A stretch of DNA of 64,000 bases from Sulfuricella sp. T08 (GCF_000971475.1 NZ_DF967539.1:199041-263040), one strand, 5' to 3'; positions 1-8,337 are shown, counted from the stretch's first letter. Numbers and translations: made by a program. Notes: a model not told the origin generated them from the sequence alone.

Positions 1-291
1 ATCGTTATAGCCAACCTGATCCGGAACGCATTTACCTACACCGAGTCCGGCACAGTTTCCATCCAGGTGGACGACAACTGTTTGACGGTGACCGATACCG
101 GCCGAGGAATCCATGAGGAAGAAATTGGCAAAGTATTCCAGCGGCACTTCAAGGGCTCGACCAGCACCGGTGCTGGTATCGGACTGTCTCTGGTCAAGCG
201 CATCTGCGACCGGTACGGCTGGGAGACGGTCATCGAAAGCACTGAAGGCCGCGGCACTACCGCACAGTTGTTCTTCGCCGGATATTCTTGA
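1..291 (+). CDS. Sensor histidine kinase, C-terminal ATPase domain (5' end outside window)
   Basis: The reading frame is open from base 1 and ends with TGA at 289-291, giving 96 residues of a larger protein. It shows the GHKL ATPase motifs in order: an N box (ANLIRNAFTYT), a G1 box (DTGRG) and a G2 box (GAGIGLSLV). It is therefore the catalytic end of a two-component sensor kinase, which binds ATP and phosphorylates a histidine upstream. The sensing and dimerisation domains are not in the window, so signal and partner are unknown. A tandem array of CTTGACG elements lies just downstream. Confidence 0.9.
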   Translation: MVIANLIRNAFTYTESGTVSIQVDDNCLTVTDTGRGIHEEEIGKVFQRHFKGSTSTGAGIGLSLVKRICDRYGWETVIESTEGRGTTAQLFFAGYS

Positions 292-305
292 AGCTTCTCC
301 GATTG

Positions 306-345
306 CTTGACGTTCCCTTGACGTTTCCTTGACGCAAGCTTGACG
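306..345. promoter_or_regulatory. Four tandem CTTGACG direct repeats with exact 11-bp period
   Basis: CTTGACG occurs at 306-312, 317-323, 328-334 and 339-345, each separated by four variable bases. A period of 11 bp places all copies on one face of the helix and is the spacing used by OmpR/PhoB-family regulators. It lies between the kinase tail and the genes leading into sulP. The binding protein is unknown and the operator role is inferred from spacing alone. Confidence 0.5.
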
Positions 346-491
346 GCTGTCATTGTACGATTGCACCGTAATGTGAAGCAGGTTGAATTTTGAGTTAAAT
401 CAGCCTGCCGATGCGGGGCCGCGCACCTTTAAATCACCGCTTGTTGTGATGAGGTTCCGGCATCAGCCAACCTTAATGTGCGAGCGATCAA

Positions 492-704
492 ATGAGAATA
501 TCTTCGGCATCAACCTCTTTCATGGAATACCCTTCCGAAACTACCCATGGTTTCGATTCTCCGCTGGTTACCGTGCGACTAGCGGTGACGCATTTTTTTC
601 GAAGGGTGGATCGATTGTTTACGGCAATTGCCTACGCCGAGGCGGGAAACCTGGATAAGGTTCAAGAGATGCTCGATCAAGACAAGGCGATGAAAAAACA
701 ATGA
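492..704 (+). CDS. Small conserved-looking hypothetical protein, overlaps sulP start
   Basis: A 70-residue ORF whose stop overlaps the ATG of the following transporter in an ATGA arrangement, which suggests translational coupling. The C-terminal half (FTAIAYAEAGNLDKVQEMLDQ) looks like a real amphipathic helical segment, while the N-terminal 30 residues look less natural. The start could be ATG 492 or ATG 522, and neither has a strong ribosome binding site. I do not recognise a family. The coupling is the main reason to keep it. Confidence 0.45.
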   Translation: MRISSASTSFMEYPSETTHGFDSPLVTVRLAVTHFFRRVDRLFTAIAYAEAGNLDKVQEMLDQDKAMKKQ

Positions 705-2407
705 ATGCCTGGGTTCATCGTCTCCCCATTGCAAAATGGCGGACCCTATCCCCAGACACGCTCAAGAAGGATCTGGTGGCCGGGGTCACCGTATCGCTGG
801 TCGCCATTCCGCAATCTCTCGCCTATGCCCAGCTCGCCGGTGTTCCGGCCTACTACGGTCTTTATGCGGCCCTGATCCCCACCATCGTTGGCGCTTTGGC
901 CGGCTCTTCCAGGCAACTCTCGACTGGCCCGGTTGCGATGACTTCTCTTTTGACTGCCGCCAGCGTGGCCCCATTGGCAGCTCACGGCAGCGAAGTGTTT
1001 TACGCCTATGTGGTCCTGCTGGCATTGCTGTCTGGCATGTTTCAAGTCATGTTTGGCGCATTGAGGATGGGCGTACTGCTCAACTTTCTGTCCAATCCGG
1101 TATTGATGGGCTTCATCAACGCCGCCGCCATCATTATTGGGCTTTCGCAACTCCCGACACTACTGGGCATTTCTGCGACTCAATCCAGCCATTTCCTTCT
1201 CGATATCTGGCAGGTGCTCATTCACATCGATACCATGCACGAGATATCAGTCGCCTTTGGGGTGTCGGCAATCCTGTTGCTGCTGGCGTTCAAGAAGCTG
1301 GCTCCCCGGCTCCCCGGTGTGTTGATCACGGTGGTTCTGCTGACCTGGATCAGCTATGAGATCGGGTACGCCAGTATGGGTGGGAAAGTCGTTGGTGTCG
1401 TTCCGCAGGGTTTGCCTACCCTGAGTATTCCTCTGCTTGACTGGAATGCAACCAAGTCGCTCATTCCTGCCGGATTCGTCATTGCACTTATCAGTTTCAT
1501 GGAGGCCATGTCCAGTTCCAAGGTGATTGCGCTCAAGACCCGTCAACCCTGGGATGAGAACAAGGAACTTATCGGCCAGGGCTTGGCGAAAATTGCCTCC
1601 GCCTTCTGTCATTCCTTGCCGGTTAGCGGTTCTTTTTCCCGTTCCGCCCTGAATCTTGCCACCAATGCACAGACCGCATTATCTTCTGTTGTTTCGGCGG
1701 TCTTCGTATTGTTGACGTTGTTGTTCTTTACCTCGTTGCTTTATCACTTGCCCAAACCGGTTCTGGCGGCCGTTATCATGATGGCTGTGATCGGCCTGGT
1801 TAATTTCCAGTCGATTGCCAACGCCTGGCGCGCCAGTCGTGACGATGGTATCGCAGCCATTGTGACCTTCCTGGCCACGCTTGCCTTTGCACCGAATATT
1901 CAGAACGGCATACTTACCGGCATCATCCTTTCGCTGGCATTGCTGCTCTACCGAATGATGCAGCCTCGCGTTGCCGATCTGGGGATATTCGAAGACGGAA
2001 CGTTACGCGATGCGCGCCGCCACAACTTGCCTCTTTTGCACCCCAAGCTCGGCGCGATCCGTTTCGATGGGGCGCTCCGGTTCATCAATGTTTCGTATTT
2101 CGAAGATGCGCTTCTGACGTTTGAAAGAGAAAATCCATCGGTTCGCCACATTCTGGTGAAATGCAATGGGGTTAATTCTCTGGATGCATCGGGCGTCGAG
2201 ATGCTTTCTACCTTGATCAGCCGGTTAAAAAATAACGGCATTACTTTGGGTTTCAGCGGCCCCAAGAAACAGGTTAGAGAAGTCATGGATAATACTGGTT
2301 TGAGCCAAAAGATCGGTACCGATAATATATTTTCCAGCGACCAGGAAGCTTTCGACCAACTATTCTTGCGTGGAGTGATCGATACGAGAATAGGTCGGCC
2401 GATATGA
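701..2407 (+). CDS. SulP family sulfate permease with STAS domain
   Basis: 568 residues, the usual length for bacterial SulP (SLC26-like) anion transporters. The N-terminal region has the SulP signature (AGVTVSLVAIPQSLAYAQLAGVPAYYGLY in part) followed by about ten or more hydrophobic segments to about residue 420. The C-terminal 120 residues form a STAS domain, including the segment VKCNGVNSLDASGVEML. It sits in the inner membrane and imports sulfate or a related anion such as bicarbonate; the substrate cannot be fixed from sequence. It overlaps the small upstream ORF by 4 bp and is followed 35 bp later by a Pal-like lipoprotein. Confidence 0.9.
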   Translation: MNAWVHRLPIAKWRTLSPDTLKKDLVAGVTVSLVAIPQSLAYAQLAGVPAYYGLYAALIPTIVGALAGSSRQLSTGPVAMTSLLTAASVAPLAAHGSEVFYAYVVLLALLSGMFQVMFGALRMGVLLNFLSNPVLMGFINAAAIIIGLSQLPTLLGISATQSSHFLLDIWQVLIHIDTMHEISVAFGVSAILLLLAFKKLAPRLPGVLITVVLLTWISYEIGYASMGGKVVGVVPQGLPTLSIPLLDWNATKSLIPAGFVIALISFMEAMSSSKVIALKTRQPWDENKELIGQGLAKIASAFCHSLPVSGSFSRSALNLATNAQTALSSVVSAVFVLLTLLFFTSLLYHLPKPVLAAVIMMAVIGLVNFQSIANAWRASRDDGIAAIVTFLATLAFAPNIQNGILTGIILSLALLLYRMMQPRVADLGIFEDGTLRDARRHNLPLLHPKLGAIRFDGALRFINVSYFEDALLTFERENPSVRHILVKCNGVNSLDASGVEMLSTLISRLKNNGITLGFSGPKKQVREVMDNTGLSQKIGTDNIFSSDQEAFDQLFLRGVIDTRIGRPI

Positions 2408-2442
2408 CAGATGTTTTTCATTAAATATTCAAGGGGTGATTC

Positions 2443-2961
2443 ATGCAAGGTTTGTCTGTTTGTTTATTGAGTTTGTTATTTCTGGCCGGCTGCGCCGGCC
2501 AGGACGTGAAGGACCAGCCCAAGGCGGCGGTCGAGGACAGAACGGCGACTCAGGCGGGTGCGGATACCAAGCCTGCCGGTCAGCAGGCGGTGGCGGCCAA
2601 TCCTCTGAAAGATCCCAACAACATCCTCTCCAAGCGCAGCGTGTATTACGATTTCGACAAGTCTGACGTGAAGGATGAATACAAGCCGATGGTCGAGGCG
2701 CATGCCAGGTATTTGACCGGCAATAAGGCCGCCAAGGTTGCAGTACAGGGCAATTGCGACGAACGCGGCAGCCGCGAGTACAACATTGCCCTGGGCAATC
2801 GTCGTGCCGACAGCGTAAGGAAAGTGATGAATGTGATGGGCGCGTCCGACAGCCAGATCGAGGTCATCAGCTTTGGCGAAGAGAAACCCCGCACTACCTG
2901 CCATGACGAATCCTGCTGGAAGGAAAACCGTCGCTCAGATATCGTTTACCAGGGCGAGTGA
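2443..2961 (+). CDS. OmpA/Pal family peptidoglycan-associated lipoprotein
   Basis: 172 residues with a lipoprotein signal peptide ending in the lipobox LAGC (Cys about residue 18), a charged linker, and an OmpA C-terminal domain from about residue 60 (VYYDFDKSDV, then CDERGSREYNIALGNRRA). These features predict an outer-membrane lipoprotein that binds peptidoglycan. The end (TTCHDESCWKENRRSDIVY) resembles Pal, but there is no tol gene cluster next to it, so this is probably a paralogue rather than the Tol-Pal system protein. Confidence 0.85.
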   Translation: MQGLSVCLLSLLFLAGCAGQDVKDQPKAAVEDRTATQAGADTKPAGQQAVAANPLKDPNNILSKRSVYYDFDKSDVKDEYKPMVEAHARYLTGNKAAKVAVQGNCDERGSREYNIALGNRRADSVRKVMNVMGASDSQIEVISFGEEKPRTTCHDESCWKENRRSDIVYQGE

Positions 2962-2988
2962 ACAGCATCCAAAGTAAGTTGTTTTGGC

Positions 2989-3008
2989 CGGGTGAAGCAA
3001 TTCACCCG
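2989..3008. terminator. Hairpin after the Pal-like gene
   Basis: An 8-bp perfect stem (CGGGTGAA / TTCACCCG) with a GCAA loop lies between two convergent genes. There is no T-run, so it is a weak terminator candidate. Confidence 0.35.
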
Positions 3009-3059
3009 CCATCTCAGGCCAGATTCTCCAAAGTAGCCTACTTACTGTACGATGGGCGA

Positions 3060-4403
3060 TCAAGCGGTCGGCAATTCGAGGGTCGCCATCAGCCCGCCGT
3101 CAGGATGGTTGCGGAGATAAAGTGTTCCACCGTGCTTCTCGGCGATGTTGCGCGCGATGGTGATACCTATCCCAGTGCCGCCGGTGTCTCGCGAACGCGA
3201 GCCTTCTAGCCGGAAAAACGGGTCGAACACCGCTTCCAGCATATTCTCCGGGATTCCGGGTCCGCCATCCCGCACCTGCACGATCGCTTTATTCTTGTCC
3301 AGGCTGGCGGTAACCCGCGCGTATCCGCCGTATTTCACCGCATTGTCGATCAGGTTGGTGAGGCAGCGCCGCATTGCATTCGGCTGCGCCGCGATGGAAA
3401 CCCCGGTAAGCCCGCTCAGCGTTACGTCCTGCCCTGCTTCCGCTGCGTCGGCGCAGACGCTGTCCAGGATCGAATCGAAATCCGTGCGCTGCATCGGCTC
3501 TTCGGAGTTCATGCTGCGGGCGAGATCGAGCCCTTCCTTGATCATGGTTTGCACTGCCGAAAGATCCTCGACCAGTCTGGCCTGCAGTTCCTGATCCTGA
3601 ACCTTCTCAAGGCGAAGCCGAATCCGCGTCAGCGGTGTTTGCAGGTCGTGCGTGATGGCCGCAAGCATCTGGGTACGCTCCTGGATGTAGCGGCGAATTT
3701 GCGCCTGCATCGTGTTGAATGCGGAGGCGGCATGGCGTACTTCGGTCGGGCCGCGTTCGGCTAGCGGCGGTTGCTCGATGTTGCGGCCAAGCTCGGTAGC
3801 CGCCCGCGCCAGTTGCCTGAGCGGTCGAACTGACATGCGCGCGACTGCGTAGGCGAGCAGGCCGAGACAGGTCGCAAAGAAGAATAGATAAAGCAGCAGC
3901 CGCGGCTTGGGCAGTGTGACAGGCGGAGGGCTGCGGGGTTGCAGGACCAGGTGGAGAAACATTCCATCGTGCAAGGAGAGGGATACTGTTCGGCAAACGG
4001 CTTGTGGTCTGTATTGCGGCGGAGCGCCAGGTGTCTGTGACATTGCGGCGCAATCCGTTTTCTGCGACACGATATGGCGGTCTTCGCCCAAGCGCTGGAG
4101 CAGGGCCGAGGTGAGTGCGGTGTCCGGTTCCCCTTCATCGCCGATCCCGGTGCTGGCAATTTTGGCGATGAAGCCGTTGCGGCTGGCCGCGGCAGCAACC
4201 GGGCCTCTTGCTTCCCGGGGCGCCGCGTCGAGCATGAGAACGAGTTGTTCCACCCGTTCGGCGATGTGCAGGGACCGGATATGCGAAATGTCCGCCTGAC
4301 GTGCACTGTCGGCAAGAAGAAAAGTGAGTGCGCCCGAGGCAAAAATGCCGCCCACCAGGATCAGAAAAACCCGGCCCACCATCGAGCCGAAAAATGTTTT
4401 CAC
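3060..4403 (-). CDS. Two-component sensor histidine kinase
   Basis: 447 residues. Membrane segments lie at about residues 8-30 and 167-190 and flank a periplasmic domain of roughly 135 residues. HAMP follows, then a HisKA box with the phospho-acceptor His in AAITHDLQTPLTRIR. The ATPase motifs are NLIDNAVKYG, DGGPGIP and GGTGIGITIA. The response regulator gene ends one base before this start, so the two form an operon. The periplasmic domain is of no family I recognise. Divergence from a Spy/CpxP-like gene suggests envelope stress or metal sensing. Confidence 0.92.
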   Translation of the reverse strand: MKTFFGSMVGRVFLILVGGIFASGALTFLLADSARQADISHIRSLHIAERVEQLVLMLDAAPREARGPVAAAASRNGFIAKIASTGIGDEGEPDTALTSALLQRLGEDRHIVSQKTDCAAMSQTPGAPPQYRPQAVCRTVSLSLHDGMFLHLVLQPRSPPPVTLPKPRLLLYLFFFATCLGLLAYAVARMSVRPLRQLARAATELGRNIEQPPLAERGPTEVRHAASAFNTMQAQIRRYIQERTQMLAAITHDLQTPLTRIRLRLEKVQDQELQARLVEDLSAVQTMIKEGLDLARSMNSEEPMQRTDFDSILDSVCADAAEAGQDVTLSGLTGVSIAAQPNAMRRCLTNLIDNAVKYGGYARVTASLDKNKAIVQVRDGGPGIPENMLEAVFDPFFRLEGSRSRDTGGTGIGITIARNIAEKHGGTLYLRNHPDGGLMATLELPTA

Positions 4404-4404
4404 G

Positions 4405-5136
4405 TCATTTCTCCACGCTTACCGGCGTCGCCAGCACATAGCCCTCGTTGCGCACGGTCTTGAGCAGCATTGGCACCTTGGCATCCTCTCCCAGTTTCTG
4501 CCGCAGCCGGCTGACTTGCAGGTCGATGGATCGATCGAAGGGGTCGGCGTCGCGCCCATGGGTGAGATTGAGCAGTTGATCCCGGTTCAATACCCGATTG
4601 GGATGTTCGAGAAAAATCTTGAGCAAGCGAAATTCTGCGCCCGAGAGCATTACCACAGTGTTTTGCGGGCTGATCAGATGGCGTGCCGCCAGGTCGAGAA
4701 TCCATCCTGCAAAGCACAGTCGTTTCGCATTGAGCGGCTCCAGGTTCGGGGGCAGTGCTTGCGTGCGGCGCAGCACATTGCGGATGCGCGCGATCAGTTC
4801 GCGGGGTTCGAAGGGTTTTGCCATGTAGTCATCGGCCCCCATTTCGAGCCCGAGAATGCGATCGAGCGGCTCGCCGCGGGCGGTCAGCATGATGACCGGC
4901 AGATTGGAGCGTGCCCGCAGCGTGCGGCAAAGCGTAAGTCCGTCTTCGCCCGGCAGTGTGAGATCCAGCACGATCAGGTCGATACGCGTGCTGTCCAGTA
5001 TCCGCCACATGCCCGTTCCGTCGGCTGCGGTCAGCGTGCGGAAGCCGTTTGCGTCCAGGTATTCGGCGAGCAGCGAGCGTATGTCGCGATCGTCGTCTAC
5101 AAAGAGAATGCAGGGTTGAGTATCCATGGTGGCCAT
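4405..5136 (-). CDS. OmpR-family response regulator
   Basis: 243 residues from the chosen start (MATMDTQPCILFVDDD). The frame stays open upstream to 5259, but the extra residues look non-coding; a second possible ATG is at 5127. The receiver domain shows the acidic pair in VDDDRD, the phospho-acceptor Asp in VLDLTLPGEDG and the Lys in MAKPF. A winged-helix DNA-binding domain follows (about residues 140-235). It partners the adjacent kinase. The roughly 160 bp between this gene and the divergent spy-like gene contains two TCGAATG repeats (5186, 5194). Confidence 0.9.
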   Translation of the reverse strand: MATMDTQPCILFVDDDRDIRSLLAEYLDANGFRTLTAADGTGMWRILDSTRIDLIVLDLTLPGEDGLTLCRTLRARSNLPVIMLTARGEPLDRILGLEMGADDYMAKPFEPRELIARIRNVLRRTQALPPNLEPLNAKRLCFAGWILDLAARHLISPQNTVVMLSGAEFRLLKIFLEHPNRVLNRDQLLNLTHGRDADPFDRSIDLQVSRLRQKLGEDAKVPMLLKTVRNEGYVLATPVSVEK

Positions 5137-5295
5137 TATGCCGAAACCGCGGGGCTGTCTGTGGGTTGAATTGTAGCGGGGGGTATCGAATGATCGAATG
5201 GACAAAGAACGATACAAACTGAACATATTCCAGATACACAAGGCTGGTGAAATAGGCACTGTGCGAGTTGCACTAAACCATCAGGAGATTCAACC

Positions 5296-5724
5296 ATGAC
5301 CAAGTTTCGCAGAAACATTTTTCTCATCGGGCTTGCCGCTATCGGCCTTGGAACCGCACCGGTCCTGGCTCTTGCCAATACAGGATGTGGCCCCATGGGC
5401 GCCGGATCAGACAAATTCGCCGAGCGGATTGAGAAGCGCCAGGTTGAGTTGCATGACAAGCTCAAGCTTACCTCGGAACAGGAAACCGCATGGAAGTCGT
5501 TCCATGAAAAGATGAAGCCTGCTGTAGCCCGTAACCGGCCGGATCCATCTGAACTTTCTGCGCTGCATGCGCCAGAGCGCCTGGAGCGGATGCTTGCCTT
5601 GATGAAGGAACACGAAAGCCGGATGGCCGATCGGGTAGCCACTGTCAAGGAATTCTACGCGGTCTTGACGCCTGAGCAACAGAAGCTGTTTGACGATCAG
5701 TTCTCAAAACATCGCCGGCGTTGA
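5296..5724 (+). CDS. Spy/CpxP-family periplasmic protein
   Basis: 142 residues with an N-terminal signal peptide (about residues 1-28, ending near ALAN). A mature, highly charged helical region carries two LTxxQ-type motifs: LTSEQETAW and LTPEQQKLFD. These are the hallmarks of Spy/CpxP/LTXXQ proteins, periplasmic chaperones or inhibitors of envelope stress kinases. The gene is divergent from the two-component operon, as spy/cpxP often is from its regulators, so it is probably a target or modulator of that system. The ATG at 5296 follows a GGAG at about 5282. Confidence 0.85.
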   Translation: MTKFRRNIFLIGLAAIGLGTAPVLALANTGCGPMGAGSDKFAERIEKRQVELHDKLKLTSEQETAWKSFHEKMKPAVARNRPDPSELSALHAPERLERMLALMKEHESRMADRVATVKEFYAVLTPEQQKLFDDQFSKHRRR

Positions 5725-5784
5725 GTTTTGCTTGCCAGACTGCTTTTAGTCGAGTGAAGTTGTAGTTGAGAAAAAGTAGCAGCA

Positions 5785-5815
5785 GTCGCAGGGCTCGCCT
5801 TGAGCGCCCTGCGAC
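5785..5815. terminator. Bidirectional hairpin between convergent genes
   Basis: The 10-bp arms GTCGCAGGGC (5785-5794) and GCCCTGCGAC (5806-5815) form a strong hairpin between the spy-like gene and the convergent DUF4202 gene. There is no long T-run. Confidence 0.55.
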
Positions 5816-5826
5816 ACTGAACCCCT

Positions 5827-6432
5827 CTAAGCGCCTGCCAGTGCTTTTTGTACCGACGCAAGCAAGTCTGCCGGCCAGAGTGGGGCGAGCGTAAGCGCTG
5901 TCTCGTGACCGCGCTCCGACATCTTCTTCCAGGTCTTCTGCACGATGCTGATCAGCTTCGGCTCGGTGTAATGCGGCGCGAAGGGGACAAAATAAAATTC
6001 CAGAAACACCAGGCAGATCACGTCTTCAAGAATCTGTCCATCGGGGTCGCCCAGTTTGATGCGGTCTTTCAACAACAGCGACTTGACCGTCTCGCACATC
6101 GCATCGTCGTAGCCCACCTGCCTCATGATCGCGGACGTGGTGTCGCCGTGAAATTTTGCCAGAGTGGTGCGCCAGTCGTTGTAGCCCTTGCGGTTCATCG
6201 GATAGTCGCTGCGCGGTATCTTCCAGCGGCAAATGTGCTGGGCGCGGGCGGCAAGCTGCAATGCCTCGGATGCGTTGGGTTCGAACTTGTCCAGCCACGC
6301 GGTCATGCGCTGTGAATACAGCAGTTCCTTGGGGTATTCCTTGCCCTCGAATATTTCCTTGTTGGGGTCAGTCCCGTTGGCGGCGTCGATGCGGGCAATT
6401 GCGTCCTTGAAACGGTCGGATACGGTGGTCAT
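5827..6432 (-). CDS. DUF4202 domain protein
   Basis: 201 residues. I recognise the DUF4202 pattern: an N-terminal segment with DPN, then RAQHICRWKIPRSDYPM, RKGYNDWR and LAKFHGD, and a C-terminal helical part. Conserved His, Glu and Asp residues (AQHICRW, FHGD, LEDVICLVFLE) suggest a metal-binding helical enzyme resembling HD-type proteins, but no reaction is established. The protein has no signal peptide and is probably cytoplasmic. It is transcribed alone, convergent with the spy-like gene. Confidence 0.8.
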   Translation of the reverse strand: MTTVSDRFKDAIARIDAANGTDPNKEIFEGKEYPKELLYSQRMTAWLDKFEPNASEALQLAARAQHICRWKIPRSDYPMNRKGYNDWRTTLAKFHGDTTSAIMRQVGYDDAMCETVKSLLLKDRIKLGDPDGQILEDVICLVFLEFYFVPFAPHYTEPKLISIVQKTWKKMSERGHETALTLAPLWPADLLASVQKALAGA

Positions 6433-6517
6433 GGTGTCTCGCTCGAAAATGAATCAGGGTGCTATGGTAAACAAGGCGCAGCGCTTTGTTAACAAGTAGT
6501 TTTTATGCCGCAAATAA

Positions 6518-6745
6518 TCAGCCCAGGAATACCTCGCCGGAATTGAAGTATTCAATTTCCTGGATTGTGCTTTCCCTGCCAGGGAGAGCGTTCCGATGCG
6601 GAAATCGGCCGAATTTGCTGGCGATATCCCTATGCCGTTTGGCAAAGCATAAATTGCTTTCCAGGCGGGTTTTTTCAAACAGCTTTACCAAAGGCTTCTG
6701 GTCCTCGTCCCGTTCAGGAATCGATGAAAACCAGCGCTTCCGCAT
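6518..6745 (-). pseudogene. DUF924 family protein remnant (C-terminal fragment)
   Basis: About 75 residues that match only the C-terminal end of DUF924 proteins: AKRHRDIASKFGRFPHRNALPGRES is the typical closing motif. The usual DUF924 protein is roughly 180-200 residues. No matching N-terminal part is visible upstream (6746-6800), where the DUF2288 gene ends instead. The gene therefore looks truncated by deletion. Its start codon and expression are doubtful. Confidence 0.65.
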
Positions 6746-6798
6746 TTCATCCGATTACCAGAAACCGATTATTTTTTCGCAGGGGATTGGGTTGGGCA

Positions 6799-7134
6799 TT
6801 ATTGGTACTGTGCAAGAGAGGTATCTTGGCCTTTGTGCTGAACCAGAATCCACGGGTTAACCACCACCGCCCATAGCGTGGCATCGGCATCCAGCCATGC
6901 CTTGGCCTGAGCATCGGACACTTTTTCGACTTTATGCGCCATCAGCCATTGTTCGATTTGCGTCTTGTTGTCGTTCGAAATCTGAACGGCCACCTCGATC
7001 AGGTCCAAGCCCTCATCAACCGCAATCACACTGCCGGCAGCAAAAAAACGCAGCAACTCCTTCCACGCGATCCGGGATGTTTCCAGATTGAGTTTTGCCC
7101 GGAGTATCTCATCCTGATTTTCTGATGTGCTCAT
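6799..7134 (-). CDS. DUF2288 family protein
   Basis: 111 residues. The sequence ILRAKLNLETSRIAWKELLRFFAAG, then VDEGLDLIEVAVQISNDNKTQIEQWL and DAQAKAWLDAD, matches the DUF2288 family of small cytoplasmic proteins with no known function. The last 20 residues continue past the conserved part. The gene lies 10 bp downstream of the GDCC-motif gene and is probably cotranscribed with it. Confidence 0.8.
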   Translation of the reverse strand: MSTSENQDEILRAKLNLETSRIAWKELLRFFAAGSVIAVDEGLDLIEVAVQISNDNKTQIEQWLMAHKVEKVSDAQAKAWLDADATLWAVVVNPWILVQHKGQDTSLAQYQ

Positions 7135-7144
7135 GGATAAAACC

Positions 7145-7381
7145 TCAGGGATGGCCGCAGCAGGAACCGCCGGGTTTGCCTTCTAGCTGGATGGGCGGAC
7201 ACGGGACTGAGCCGTATGAACAAAACACGCAGCAATCGCCTGCTTTCGGGCGCAGCAAGACATGGCAGCTGGTGCACTCGTAAAACCACTGGCAAGCGTC
7301 GGTCGGCATGGTTTCGTGCTTCGAGTGACCGCAATGCGGGCAAGTGATGATGGATTCAAGGACGGGTTCAGTGCTCAGCAT
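7145..7381 (-). CDS. Cys-rich GDCCVFCSYG-motif small protein
   Basis: 78 residues. The frame is open further upstream, but ATG at 7381 is preceded by AGAGG seven bases before it. The sequence has CPHCGH near the N terminus, CxxC (YECTSCHVLL) in the middle and GDCCVFCSYG plus CCGHP at the end, so it is almost certainly a zinc or other metal-binding protein. This small family is widespread near metal-handling genes in proteobacteria; the function is unknown. It is the first chromosomal gene beyond the distal end of the integron array. Confidence 0.7.
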   Translation of the reverse strand: MLSTEPVLESIITCPHCGHSKHETMPTDACQWFYECTSCHVLLRPKAGDCCVFCSYGSVPCPPIQLEGKPGGSCCGHP

Positions 7382-7727
7382 TTGTACCTCTAAAACTTGT
7401 TCGTACCACGCCGCTTTTGGCGCGTCCGCTCGACTGATGAGGGTTAAAGCACTTCCATTCGAGAAACGCAAGAAAAGTGGCCATAGCGCAACCTACTGCG
7501 AGAATTGTGAAAAGCCATACGACCTGATTGAGATTCCCGAAGCCATAGCGATTGGGGTAGTGCTTAAATTTCTCCTGTTCGCTGAGCGGGAGGTACGACA
7601 ATTCTTGACCCCAAACTTTGGCGATAACAGAGTACGGTAAAGAGTTGTGCGTTGACACAAGCAACGACGCGTCGTAGGCCAAGTAGGCGAATGCAAATGT
7701 AAGGAATAGCAGAAGCCAAGGAAACAT
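7368..7727 (-). CDS. Cassette membrane protein, distal end of array
   Basis: 119 residues with a hydrophobic N-terminal segment (about residues 3-22) and a second one at about 68-90. I recognise no family. The last 25 residues are encoded within the degenerate terminal attC site and overlap the start of the GDCC gene, so the original stop codon may have been lost. It is the last (oldest) gene of the array. Confidence 0.55.
   Translation of the reverse strand: MFPWLLLFLTFAFAYLAYDASLLVSTHNSLPYSVIAKVWGQELSYLPLSEQEKFKHYPNRYGFGNLNQVVWLFTILAVGCAMATFLAFLEWKCFNPHQSSGRAKSGVVRTSFRGTNAEH
7387..7449 (-). repeat. Degenerate attC site, last of the array
   Basis: The left core is CTCTAAAAC and the right core GTTAAAG (about 7442), with a central stem GCCGCTTTTGGCGC as in the other short attC sites. 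It deviates from the core consensus, as expected at the array end. Confidence 0.55.
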
Positions 7728-7733
7728 AGCGTG

Positions 7734-7803
7734 CTCTAACGTAAAAGTTCAGAGGCGCGGCGCTGCTTTATCGCGCAGCGTCCTCTGCAACGATAGGTTG
7801 GGC
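7734..7803 (-). repeat. attC site
   Basis: The left core is CTCTAACG and the right core GTTGGGC (7797-7803). The central palindrome is GGCGCTGCTTTATCGCGC-like. It is the attC of the yefM-yoeB cassette. Confidence 0.85.
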
Positions 7804-7808
7804 CGCTC

Positions 7809-8072
7809 TCACTCATAGTGCGACCACATGCGAAGCACACGAACCACGCGCTCTTTGGTGAAGACTTCATAGACCAAGCGATGCTGAATATTGATGCGTC
7901 TTGAATATGCGCCGGCCAAATCCCCTACGAGCTTTTCGTATGGAGGAGGATTCTGAAACGGGTCGGCGGCAAGAACGGCTAACAGTTCTTGTGCCTTGGT
8001 CTTTAGGCCAGCTGCAGCCAGCTTCTTCGCATCTTTCTCGGCATGCTTTGAATAGACTACCTGCCAACTCAC
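7809..8072 (-). CDS. yoeB: Txe/YoeB family toxin (cassette)
   Basis: 87 residues starting at a GTG that overlaps the antitoxin stop by 4 bp. The sequence MSWQVVYSKHAEKDAKKL, then PPPYEKLVGDLAGAYSRRINIQHRLVYEV and ending RMWSHYE, is the YoeB/Txe fold with its C-terminal His-Tyr. It is a ribosome-associated mRNA endonuclease of the RelE superfamily, neutralised by the neighbouring YefM-like protein. Toxin-antitoxin cassettes are common in large integrons, where they are thought to stabilise the array. Confidence 0.9.
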   Translation of the reverse strand: MSWQVVYSKHAEKDAKKLAAAGLKTKAQELLAVLAADPFQNPPPYEKLVGDLAGAYSRRINIQHRLVYEVFTKERVVRVLRMWSHYE

Positions 8073-8311
8073 CAGTTAAGCTCCTTGGCATTTTTGCCAA
8101 GAGGCTCGGCCATGCCTTCCTTGATGGATTCGCGCATGCCTGGAATCGAGAGCAGATAGAGCGTTTCTTGGATTGCCTGCCAATCCTCGGTGGACAGAAG
8201 AACGGCGCTCGTTCGTTTGCCTACGATGTGGATTGGCTGATGTGATTCAGCAGCCTGGTCGATGAGGCGATACAGATTGGCGCGTGCCTCGCTAGCAGTG
8301 AGTGTGGCCAT
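8069..8311 (-). CDS. yefM: YefM/Phd family antitoxin (cassette)
   Basis: 80 residues from ATG 8311, which has a good AGGAG seven bases upstream. MATLTASEARANLYRLIDQAAESHQPIHIVGK is the Phd/YefM N-terminal DNA-binding domain, and the C-terminal tail (about residues 50-80) would bind the toxin. It should repress its own promoter; an inverted repeat ACGTA-N6-TACGT lies upstream at 8338-8353. The cassette carries its own promoter region, unlike most cassette genes. Confidence 0.9.
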   Translation of the reverse strand: MATLTASEARANLYRLIDQAAESHQPIHIVGKRTSAVLLSTEDWQAIQETLYLLSIPGMRESIKEGMAEPLGKNAKELNW

Positions 8312-8337
8312 TTGGGGTCTCCTAAAACCACAATGGT

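Noticed and set aside
306..345. CRISPR array
   Set aside because: Units are only 7 bp with 4-bp gaps; no CRISPR array of direct repeats with 30-40-bp spacers was seen anywhere in the window.
347..353. CTGTCAT resembling a PhoB half-site
   Set aside because: A single half-site that is out of phase with the 11-bp CTTGACG array.
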